Of a stretch of 64,000 nt of DNA, positions 29,802-39,034 are shown one piece after another. A program made the translations under genes and the position numbers. The notes under the pieces are model-generated. The model did no database searches, was not told the origin of the DNA, and saw nothing but the letters and a program-made list of their open reading frames with translations. The number at the start of each line of letters is the position of its first letter. The first letter of the stretch is position 1. Source of the stretch: Saprospiraceae bacterium (GTDB lineage: Bacteria; Bacteroidota; Bacteroidia; Chitinophagales; Saprospiraceae); the NCBI GenBank assembly GCA_016715245.1, contig JADKAS010000001.1, positions 434,001-498,000 of the forward strand, written 5' to 3'.

Positions 29802-29899
29802 ATTTAGGTACAGCGCTGTAATGAAAAAAATTTACGATTTTATTCTTTTTAAGTAGGATTTATTCGCCAATGTTTGGTAAGGGTTCGGGGTCATTTCTG

Positions 29900-29907
29900 T
29901 ATCTTTG
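29900..29907 (+). promoter_or_regulatory. -7 promoter box of alaS
   Basis: TATCTTTG, a perfect TAnnTTTG match with a TTTGG about 25 bp upstream. It lies 30 bp before the alaS start codon. Confidence 0.65.
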
Positions 29908-29937
29908 CCATTTATTTGATAAAAAAATAATGAATAT

Positions 29938-32559
29938 ATGAGCATGACAGCAAACGAGATCAGACAAAAGTTTTTAGACTTTTTTGCGTCAAAAAACCAT
30001 AAAATAGTCAATTCTGCACCGATTGTAGTCAAAAATGACCCGACCTTGATGTTTACAAATGCAGGCATGAATCAGTTTAAGGATTATTTTTTGGGAAATG
30101 CCAGGCCGGATATTCCCAGAATTGCCGACACCCAAAAATGTTTACGGGTAAGCGGCAAACATAATGACCTGGAAGAAGTAGGTGTTGATACCTATCATCA
30201 TACCATGTTTGAAATGCTGGGAAACTGGAGCATTGGTGATTATTTTAAAGCTGAAGCCATAGCCTGGAGCTGGGAATTATTGACCCAGGTATATAAATTA
30301 GATAAAGATCGGTTGTATGTTACCGTTTTTGAAGGTGATGAAACTGAAAATTTGCCACCTTCCAGCATAGCGCTGACAGAATGGAGGAAACTCGTCATTC
30401 CTGAACATATAGTTTTTGGAAATAAAAAGGATAATTTCTGGGAAATGGGCGAAACAGGGCCATGCGGTCCTTGTAGTGAAATTCACTTCGATATGCGTTC
30501 TGATGAAGAAAGGCAATTAGTCCCGGGTCATGAACTGGTAAATAAAGACCATCCTCAAGTCATTGAGATATGGAATAATGTATTTATTCAGTACAACAGA
30601 AAAGCAGACGGAAGCCTTGAACCTCTGCCTGCCATGCACGTGGACACGGGGATGGGATTGGAAAGACTCGTGCGGGTAATCCAGGGTAAAAAAAGTAATT
30701 ACGATACGGATTTATTTACAGGAACCATTCATAAAATTGAAGAAATCACCCATAAAGTATATCGTTTTGGTGATACAAAGCCAGATATATCTTTCAGGGT
30801 ATTATCAGATCATATTCGGGCTATTGCATTTACAATAGCCGATGGTCAATTGCCCTCCAACAACGGTGCGGGATACGTCATCAGAAGGATTTTGAGAAGA
30901 GCGGTGAGGTATTACTATACCTATCTGGACTACAAAGAACCTTTGTTGCACCAATTAGTCGATTCCCTTGCCAAACAATTTGAATATGTTTTTCCTGAAC
31001 TTTTACTTCAGAAAACCTTCGTAGAGAGGGTCATCAGAGAGGAGGAAAAATCTTTTTTAAAAACATTGGAATCCGGTTTAAAAAAGCTTGAAGAGGTAAA
31101 AGTTGTGGATAAGTACCTGGATGGACAAACAGTTTTCGAACTTTATGATACGTATGGTTTTCCGATTGATTTGACCAGACTGATTGCCTCCGAAAAAAAC
31201 TGGACCATTGATGAAGTCGGTTTTGAAAAAGCCATGTTGGTACAAAAAAACAGGGCAAGAGCAGATTCCAAAAGAGAAACAGGCGATTGGGTTGAACTAA
31301 GGGCAAATGAAAAATCCGAATTTATCGGATATGACTTTTTGTCCGGGGAAAACATTTTTGTTGTAAAATACAGGATTCTGAAACAAAAAGACAAGGAATT
31401 TTATCAGATTGTTTTAAATCAAACCCCTTTTTATCCGGAGGGTGGAGGTCAGGTAGGAGACACAGGATTGCTCATATTTGATTCAGAGGTGATCCAGGTG
31501 GTGGACACTAAAAAGGAAAATGACCTCATTATCCATTTTATTGACAGAATTCCTGAAAATATTGAATCGGCCATTGTAGCAGAGGTTGACAGGATCAAGA
31601 GAAAGGAAACAGAACGAAATCATAGTGCTACCCATTTGTTGCACGCAGCACTGAGACAAGTTTTGGGAAAACATGTTACCCAGAAAGGTTCATTGGTGAA
31701 AAATGAATATTTGCGTTTTGATATTTCCCATTTTCAAAAAATATCTGAAGCAGAAATTGTTCAAATTGAAAAAATAGTCAATGAAAAAATAAGAGAAAAT
31801 ATTCCATTGACAGAAGATCGTAATATTTCAATTGGCGAAGCTCAAAATGCAGGTGCAATGATGCTTTTTGGGGAAAAATATGGGGATACTGTCAGAATGA
31901 TTACTTTTGAACCCTCCTTCTCACGGGAATTGTGCGGAGGATGTCATGTCAAGGCAACCGGTGAAATCGGAAGTTTTAAAATTACCAGTGAAGGTGCTAT
32001 TGCTGCGGGTGTCCGGAGAATTGAAGCCGTCTCAGGTCAGTATGCGGACCAATATTGCAATGGATTTATGGAAGAAGTGTTGGCAGCAAAAACCTTTTTT
32101 AAATCAAACCAAACCCTGGCTAAAAATATTTCAGATCTGGTGGAAGAAAATACAAGACTGAAAAAAGATTTAGAGAAATGGATGGTGCAGAAAGCGGCCG
32201 TCATTAAAGAAAACCTCAGTAAATCTGCAAAGGTAGTAAATGGTCAGATTGTCATCAATTCAATAGTTGAAGACCTGGATTCAAAGGCTATAAAAACAAT
32301 GGCCTACAATCTGGAAAAAGAATTGGGCGATGCTATCATTCTATTGGGATTTGTGGAAAACAATAAACCCGGTATTATGCTGACCATTAGTGAAAGTCTT
32401 GTAAAATCCAAAAACTACCATGCAGGACAAATGATTAAGGAATTGGCTGCTCCCATACTTGGCGGTGGGGGAGGTCAGGCGTTTTTTGCTTCTGCCGGTG
32501 GTCAGAATACAGAGGGATTAAATTCTTCATTGAAGTTGCTTGAAAAATTAATTTCCTGA
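29938..32559 (+). CDS. alaS: alanine--tRNA ligase
   Basis: An 873-residue alanyl-tRNA synthetase, complete. The catalytic domain shows motif 1 (PTLMFTNAGMNQFKDYFLG), motif 2 (RIADTQKCLRVSGKHNDLEEVG) and motif 3 (DGQLPSNNGAGYVIRRILRRAVRYY). The editing domain has the zinc/editing histidines in HSATHLLHAALRQVLG and the CGGCHV motif near residue 665. The C-terminal C-Ala region ends with the glycine stretch GGGGGQAFFASAGG. The length is that of the family. An earlier ATG at 29930 is out of frame and stops at once, so 29938 is the start. folP follows after 7 bp, so the two are probably co-transcribed. Confidence 0.97.
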   Translation: MSMTANEIRQKFLDFFASKNHKIVNSAPIVVKNDPTLMFTNAGMNQFKDYFLGNARPDIPRIADTQKCLRVSGKHNDLEEVGVDTYHHTMFEMLGNWSIGDYFKAEAIAWSWELLTQVYKLDKDRLYVTVFEGDETENLPPSSIALTEWRKLVIPEHIVFGNKKDNFWEMGETGPCGPCSEIHFDMRSDEERQLVPGHELVNKDHPQVIEIWNNVFIQYNRKADGSLEPLPAMHVDTGMGLERLVRVIQGKKSNYDTDLFTGTIHKIEEITHKVYRFGDTKPDISFRVLSDHIRAIAFTIADGQLPSNNGAGYVIRRILRRAVRYYYTYLDYKEPLLHQLVDSLAKQFEYVFPELLLQKTFVERVIREEEKSFLKTLESGLKKLEEVKVVDKYLDGQTVFELYDTYGFPIDLTRLIASEKNWTIDEVGFEKAMLVQKNRARADSKRETGDWVELRANEKSEFIGYDFLSGENIFVVKYRILKQKDKEFYQIVLNQTPFYPEGGGQVGDTGLLIFDSEVIQVVDTKKENDLIIHFIDRIPENIESAIVAEVDRIKRKETERNHSATHLLHAALRQVLGKHVTQKGSLVKNEYLRFDISHFQKISEAEIVQIEKIVNEKIRENIPLTEDRNISIGEAQNAGAMMLFGEKYGDTVRMITFEPSFSRELCGGCHVKATGEIGSFKITSEGAIAAGVRRIEAVSGQYADQYCNGFMEEVLAAKTFFKSNQTLAKNISDLVEENTRLKKDLEKWMVQKAAVIKENLSKSAKVVNGQIVINSIVEDLDSKAIKTMAYNLEKELGDAIILLGFVENNKPGIMLTISESLVKSKNYHAGQMIKELAAPILGGGGGQAFFASAGGQNTEGLNSSLKLLEKLIS

Positions 32560-32566
32560 GTTCTTT

Positions 32567-33401
32567 ATGAATGGAAATGTATTAAAAGGAGGAGATCTTT
32601 TAGTGGACCTGTCTTTGCCAAAAGTGATGGGGATAATAAATCTTACAGAAGACTCTTTTTACAAAGAATCCAGGTTTACCGACGAAATACTGGTTCTTAA
32701 AAAGGTAGAAGAAATGGTGAATGCAGGTGCAGATATGATTGATATTGGTGCCATGTCTTCAAGACCAGGTGCAAAATTGAGTAATCCCGATCAGGAAAGC
32801 AAAACTATTGCCGGTTATATGAAAACAATCAGAAGGAATTTTCCTTCACTTTTTGTTTCTATTGATACCGTGTATGGCGTAGTAGCCAATTCCGCACTTT
32901 ATGAAGGGGCTAATATGATTAATGATATTTCTGCAGGAAATATTGATGGTTCCATATGGGATATCGTCTCTTCTTTTCAGGCACCTTATGTTCTTATGCA
33001 TATGAGAGGCCTTCCGGAAAATATGCAAAATAATACATTGTATGACGATATAATGTCCGAAATGCTCGTTTTTTTTAAAGATAAGATCAGAAAACTGAAA
33101 GAAAGAGGGATATATCAGATTGTCATTGACCCAGGAATAGGATTTAGTAAAGATATTGATTCAAATTTTTGTTACTCAGGAACCTTGAAAGTTTTTCAGT
33201 GTTTGAGTACCCAATATTACTAGGGATGAGCAGGAAAGGTTTATTTATAAAACCTTACATACATCTCCTGAAAATTCATTAAACGGTACATCTGTTCTTC
33301 ATGCAGTTGCCTTGTTAAATGGCGCAAAAATTTTGAGAGTACACGACGTAAAAGAAGCAAAAGAAGCTGTAACCTTGATTGAAATGTTAAAAAAGGGATA
33401 A
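32567..33401 (+). CDS. folP: dihydropteroate synthase (two frameshifts)
   Basis: DHPS joins para-aminobenzoate to the pterin in folate synthesis. Recognisable parts are VMGIINLTEDSFY (usually VTPDSF), DMIDIGAMSSRPGA, VSIDTVYGVVANSAL, ANMINDISAG, APYVLMHMRG and VIDPGIGFSKD. As written it stops at 33223. The T run at 33166-33170 is one short: with one T added the next residues are LLRNLESFSVFEYPILLGMSRKG. A second missing T at 33240-33242 then restores IYKTLHTSPENSLNGTSVLHAVALL and AKILRVHDVKEA, with a stop at 33399-33401. The corrected length is about 278 residues, normal for the family. Two single-base losses in an essential gene point to sequence error. It sits between alaS and tamB. Confidence 0.93.
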
Positions 33402-33445
33402 TATCGACGGGGGTTAACATAATAAGTTAAAATTTCTCGTTATTT

Positions 33446-36400
33446 TTGTACAAAAGTTTTCCATTGCATCCAGAAATTGAGAATACACCCCCAAAAGGAA
33501 GAAGATTTAAAAGATTGTTTTACTTATTGGCAAAAACACTTTTTATATTTTCGTTTTTTCTGGTAATTACGTATTCCATTTTTCAGCTTCCCTACGTTCA
33601 GAATTATTTAAAGAATAAAATTATTCAAACGGTTGAAGAAAAAACCGGCAGTAAAATTACGTTTGATCATATCGCTGTCAATATATGGAATGGAATCACT
33701 CTTGAAAATTTTAATCTCGAATATGAAGGATTGCCTAGTTTGTTGTCTGTTGAGAAATTGGGATTGTCATTGCGAAAAAATATTTTTTCACTGTACAATA
33801 ATCAATTGGATATCTCAACCCTGAGAATCGATGGCGTCTCTTTTCATATTCTGACAAAATACAATGAGACAGAATCAAATCTTTCCAGGTTTTTTAAAGT
33901 ATTTCAAAGTAAATCGGAGGGTGGAAAAACCACTCAATTTTTACTCATGATTAAACAGGTTTTTTTCAGAAATATAAGTATTGTCATTGAAAATGAAAAT
34001 AAAGGAGTTAAGAAAGAAATCAGCCTCAAGTCAGGGTTGATTGAGCTTGACAAACTTGATTTGGAATGCAGGGAGTTTTGGGTAAATCAAATTTATTTTA
34101 ACGGTCCATCTTATAAAATGGATATCATGTCAGAAGCTTGTTTTCCTGACGAAACTCTTTCCATAGAACAAAAAGAGGAATCTGATGTAAACAAAGATTG
34201 GTTTCCCTTTTCATTCCGGATTCAGGATATGGAGGTGGAAAATGGGGTTTTTGGTATTTTTAATCATACGATTCCAATAGAAACAAAATTTGATAATGTA
34301 CTTGATGTCAATCATTTTACCTGGGATAATATAAAAGTCAGATTTTCAGACGTTGCATTAAATGAAGAGGATGAGTTTTTTGGCATTTGTGACCAAATCA
34401 GTTTTTCTACGGGTAAAAACTTTGAATTAAAAAGGTTTTCCATAGACACTATTCAGATAAACAAAGATAACTCTATACTTTCAAATATGGTATTAAATAC
34501 CGGAGGAAGTAAATTTGTCAGCGATATTTCATTGAGCTACTTTGATTATAGTGCCTTCCGAAATATGAAGGAAGAAGTGTTGTTTAATGTATTGGTTCAG
34601 CCATCCTATATAAATTTAAAGGAAATCGGTTACTTCAATAAAGGTTTTATTACAAATCCGGCCACACAGGGCATCAATGATAAAAAATTGGATATCTCAG
34701 GAAAATATTTTGGAAAACTAAATGGAATTAGTGGAAAAAATGTAAAAATTTCCATCGGAAACCAAATGTCATTTGGTGGATTTTTCAGTACAAAAAATCT
34801 GAATGATTATAACAATACATTGCTCAATGTCAGGCTGGAAAATTTTGTTTCTTCCATGAAACATATTAAAGCCCTTTTCCCTTTATTTAATCCTCCGGCC
34901 AACTTTTTCAAACTGGGAAATTTAAGATTTGACGGGAGATATGACGGATATCTTGAAGATTTTGTGGCATATGGAAAGCTGAAAACAGACCTCGGAAGTG
35001 TTGATCTGGACATGCGACTTGACTTAACCGGAGGTATCGACAAAGCTTTGTATTCCGGAGAATTGAACCTCAGTGCATTTAATCTCGCAAAATGGAGCGG
35101 AAATGAAAAATTCGGTTTAGTGTATTTCACCTCCAGGGTAAAAAAAGGGCAGGGTTTGACGTTAAAAACCCTTAAATCAGATCTTGAAGCGGTTGTGAAA
35201 TCTATAACTTTTAAAGGATATGAATACAAAAATTTTATTGTAAACGGGGTTTTTGAAAAAAGTAATTTTGACGGATCTTTTGAAATTAACGATCCAAACA
35301 TTGACCTTAAATTTGATGGCAATGCCGAATTCATGGAAAAGCAGGCTTTTTTGAATTTTACCTCTAATATCAAAAATCTTGATCTTTATGCTCTTCATTT
35401 AAGTAAAAATCCATTCTCTATAAAGGCGTCTGTTGATATCAATGCTTCCGGGAGCAATCTAAATGATGTGTTGGGAAATATTGACATTAAGGATTTGAAT
35501 ATCATGGCAAAGGACACCAGTTTTAAGATCAATGAAATGCATATGATTTCGCGCAATGTCATTGATGGTGGGAAAGAATTAAAGATTTGGTCTGAATTAG
35601 GGGATTTTCAACTCAATGGCTCTTATGATTTTAATGAATTGTTGCCCATGGTTGTCGGTATTATCAAATCCAACTATCCCAGTCTGACAAAAAATTTGAA
35701 CGTTCAATCTAAACCAACCAAGTCTGCTCAAAAAATGGAGTTTCAAATTGCGTTAAACGATAGCAAACATTTTTTGAAACTTGCAGGGATGAATAATGTA
35801 AGGTTTTCAAAACTGGACATGAAAGGCAAGCTTAATTCCTATGAAAATGAAATTTCTTTGGCTGCAAGTATTCCGGGCCTCACCTTTGGAAATGATTCTT
35901 TGATAAATACACAGGTACTGGTTAGTTCATATAAAAATTCAGGTGATATTTTATTACATACGGACAAGGCCAATATATTTGGAGAGAAAATGGGTGCACT
36001 TGATTTTGAAGCTAATTCAAAAGGTGACAGTTTATTGTTTCAGCTAGCCAGTAATGAAGAAATAAAAAATATAAAACCTGTGGATATCAGAGGTTTTATG
36101 GTTCCTTATGAGGCAGGATATTCCTTTTCTGTCCTGGCAAAACAACTGTTTTTTTTAGGAAGTGAATGGCAGTTTTCAAAAAACAACAGAATTTCAGTAA
36201 CCAAAGATTTTATTGATATAAATCGATTTGAATTGAGTGACGGATTCAGGGTTATTGGACTGGATGATATCAAAAACAGAGGAATTAATGCTTATGTTGA
36301 TAATTTTGACATTGATGTTGTTAATAAATTTTTGAAAGATCCCAGATTTGTATTAAGTGGGCTTTCCAGTATAAATGTCGATATTTCTGATGTATTTAAT

Positions 36401-38283
36401 AAAGATCGGTCTTATTCTGCAACGGTTGATGTTGATGACTTTTTATAAATAAAGACCCCTATGGATCTATATATATTAATGCAGATGTTGATGACAAAGG
36501 TTTTGTTATTGCAGACCTGAATGTAGGAGATTTTTTAACAGGTTCTGTAGAAGTAAATTCAAAAACCAGAACAATTGAAGGTAAAGCAAGATTTAAGGAT
36601 GCGCCACTAAAAATTCTTCAATATATATTGGCTAAAGGTATTCAAAACACGAAAGGCAGTATAGATGCGACATTACTTATTGGGGGCACGCTCAAAGAAA
36701 TTTCACTTGACGGTAAGGGAAGGGTGTCAGGTGGGCAGACCAGATTGATTTACACTGGCGTGACCTATTATTTTGACAATCAGACATTTACCATCACTGA
36801 AAAAAATATCGATCTCACGGGTGCGGTGTTGAGAGATGAAAAAAACAATCCTGCAACGATTGTCGGTGGACTCTATCACAACCGGTTTAAAAAATTTGGC
36901 GTCAATACTACCATTGAAGGGAACAATGTCATTGGTCTTCAGACAACGATACAGGATAATCCTGATTATTACGGATATGCCATCGGCAAACTCAGAGCGA
37001 AGTTTACAGGCAGTTTTGAAAATGTTGACATGGTGATAGATGCCACGACAAACTCAGGAACACAACTTTCAATTCCGGTGGGAAACAGTTCTGCCAAAGC
37101 TCAGAATAATGTTATCCGTTTTGAAAAAAGGAATGTTTTGACTGACAGTACAAAATATATTGCGAATAAAATTCTTAAAGGAATCGATTTGGAAATGAAT
37201 CTTACCCTGACTCCTGAAGCAAATATAAGTATTATTTTTGATGCCGACAAAGGAGATGTTATCAGTGGAGTAGGAAGGGGTAATATGCAAATATTTATTA
37301 AGAGAACAGGGGCTTTTGATATATTTGGTGATTATCAGATTGAAAATGGAAAATACCTTTTTACCGTGGCACAATTGCCGGTGGCAAAACCTTTTGAAGT
37401 TATCCGTGGTGGCACGATAAGGTGGACCGGAGATCCTGTAAATGCGACTATGGACATACAGGCTGTTTATAAATCAAGGACGAGTCTGAGACCTTTTGTA
37501 GTGGAATATCTGGGTCTTGCATCAAGTCAGTTGTCAAGTCAGGCTAACCAGAGACAGGATGTGGATGTGATTTTGAAACTGGGTGGGACATTATACAATC
37601 CGGCGGTCACCTTTAATCTTGCATTTCCCAATCTGGTCGGGGATCTGGCTACTTTGGCCGACAGTAAGCTGAGATTACTTCAGAACAATGAACTTGAACT
37701 GAACAGTCAGGTTTTCGGACTCATTATGTTTAATAACTTTTTGCCATCCAACCGCGTTTCAGATGTTTTGGGAACGGGCGGTATACAAAGTATGGGAATC
37801 AATACGCTCAGTGAGTTTCTGAGCAGTCAATTGTCGTTATACATAACGAACCTTATTAATCTGGCACTCGTAGAAAATGGTCTGTTGGCAGGTGTGGATT
37901 TTGAAATAGGGCTTCGCAATAATATAGGCGTAGCCGCCAATTTAGGAAATAACAATATCTGGCCTGACGAAATAGAATTCAGATTAAAAAACAGATTTAA
38001 ATTTCTGGATGAAAGGGTAACCTTAAATATGGGAGGAAATTATATATTTGAAAATCAAGGACTTACATATAATCAAATGTTGCCCGATTTTTCTCTTGAA
38101 CTTGTACTGACAGAAAACAAAAAACTAAAGGCAAGAGTGTATGGAAGACAGGAATTGATCGTTCAGAATACCATCTCTCCTAAAGTTGGAATCGGTTTAA
38201 CGTATAGAACAGAATTTGGTTCCATCACCGATTTTGAAGAAACATTGAAAAAAACCATTAAAGATTCTATTTTGCAAAAATAA
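33446..38283 (+). CDS. tamB: TamB-like translocation and assembly protein (frameshifted)
   Basis: About 1,612 residues, an AsmA/TamB-type bridge between the inner membrane and the outer-membrane Omp85 machinery, thought to move lipids or assemble outer-membrane proteins. It has an N-terminal membrane anchor (about 20-50: LLAKTLFIFSFFLVITYSIFQ), then a very long repetitive beta-taco region (ENFNLEYEGLPSLLSVEKLGLSL and many similar strands). The C-terminal TamB domain spans about 1260-1600 (ENGKYLFTVAQLPVAKPFEVIRGGTIRWTGDP written in part, LGLASSQLS, VGLTYR-type final strands). The frame breaks at the T run 36440-36444, one T short; restoring it joins VDVDDF to FINKDPYGSIYINADVDD. The annotated TTG start at 33446 overlaps a TAnnTTTG promoter box (33441-33448), so the true start may be the TTG at 33464. 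It follows folP. Confidence 0.88.
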
Positions 38284-38314
38284 AAAAAAGCTGAACTTAC
38301 ATAAGATCAGCTTT
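38282..38314 (-). terminator. terminator after the CoA-binding protein gene
   Basis: Stem AAAGCTGA with TCAGCTTT (38287-38294 with 38307-38314), an inner 4-bp extension and a mismatch. On the minus strand it is followed by eight T. It overlaps the tamB stop codon and could also slow plus-strand transcription. Confidence 0.7.
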
Positions 38315-38411
38315 GTGTTGGTTTAACAATTACAGGTATCATATATCCTGCAAAAATGATACCATAAATGATGTTATATTTTTCAGCAGATATTTTTTCT
38401 TTGAAGCGACT

Positions 38412-38780
38412 TCAATATTCCCCGAGAGATAATAAAACCAGTGTGCAGGCATTTTCAGTTTTTATGCCCATTAATTGAAGTTTTTGTGCAAGAGATGGAT
38501 TTTCAGTGCCGGGATTAAAAATAACTCGCTTGATCTTGTGGTTTTTTACCATTTCCTCAACATTATCCTGAAAGTCATCACGTACATACAATGTAAGTGT
38601 ATCGATTTCCGTATTTTCAGGCAATAACTTGATAATAGGTGTATCACCAATCATTCCTTCTTTTTTGCCTAGTGCAATTACATTGTGTCCATAAGCTCTG
38701 AGTTTATTTACAGCCATGTGACTGTATCTGCCGGGATTTTCCGAGGCGCCAAGGACTAAAGTTATGGGATTTTCAGACAT
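38412..38780 (-). CDS. CoA-binding domain protein
   Basis: A 122-residue single-domain Rossmann-type protein of the CoA-binding family (PF13380-like). The N-terminal strand and loop are ITLVLGASENPGRYSHMAVNKLRAYGHNV in part (the nucleotide loop GASENPGRYS), followed by DTLTLYVRDDFQ and RVIFNPGTENPSLAQKL, with a conserved-type cysteine near the end (ENACTLVLL). The longer in-frame start at 38846 adds 22 residues with no counterpart in the family, so the ATG at 38780 is chosen. It is a single gene, ended by the terminator near tamB. The physiological role of this family is not settled. Confidence 0.85.
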   Translation of the reverse strand: MSENPITLVLGASENPGRYSHMAVNKLRAYGHNVIALGKKEGMIGDTPIIKLLPENTEIDTLTLYVRDDFQDNVEEMVKNHKIKRVIFNPGTENPSLAQKLQLMGIKTENACTLVLLSLGEY

Positions 38781-38960
38781 AATAATTTTTGAATTCTTAT
38801 TAAACAAAATGTAATCTGTGAAGTTTACAATTTCAGACATAAACAATAATATAGTTGTATAATTGTCAGATTTTCAATGGGTTAAAATATATAAAAAACC
38901 TATAATAAAAAAAGTCGGGTATTTGCCTTGTTTTTGTTATCATTTATTGAAATATTATTC

Positions 38961-38968
38961 TACCTTTG
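38961..38968 (+). promoter_or_regulatory. -7 promoter box of the T9SS type B protein gene
   Basis: TACCTTTG, a perfect TAnnTTTG match, about 67 bp before the TTG start at 39035. A TTG lies upstream at a plausible but long distance. Confidence 0.55.
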
Positions 38969-39034
38969 TGCAACATTTGGCAAGTTATTTGATTCTTATA
39001 CCACGAACAGAAAATCCATAAAAGCAGATACATT

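Noticed and set aside
31104..31112. A fourth DnaA box (TGTGGATAA) inside alaS
   Set aside because: It lies in coding sequence for Val-Asp-Lys with no partner box nearby, so it is most likely chance.
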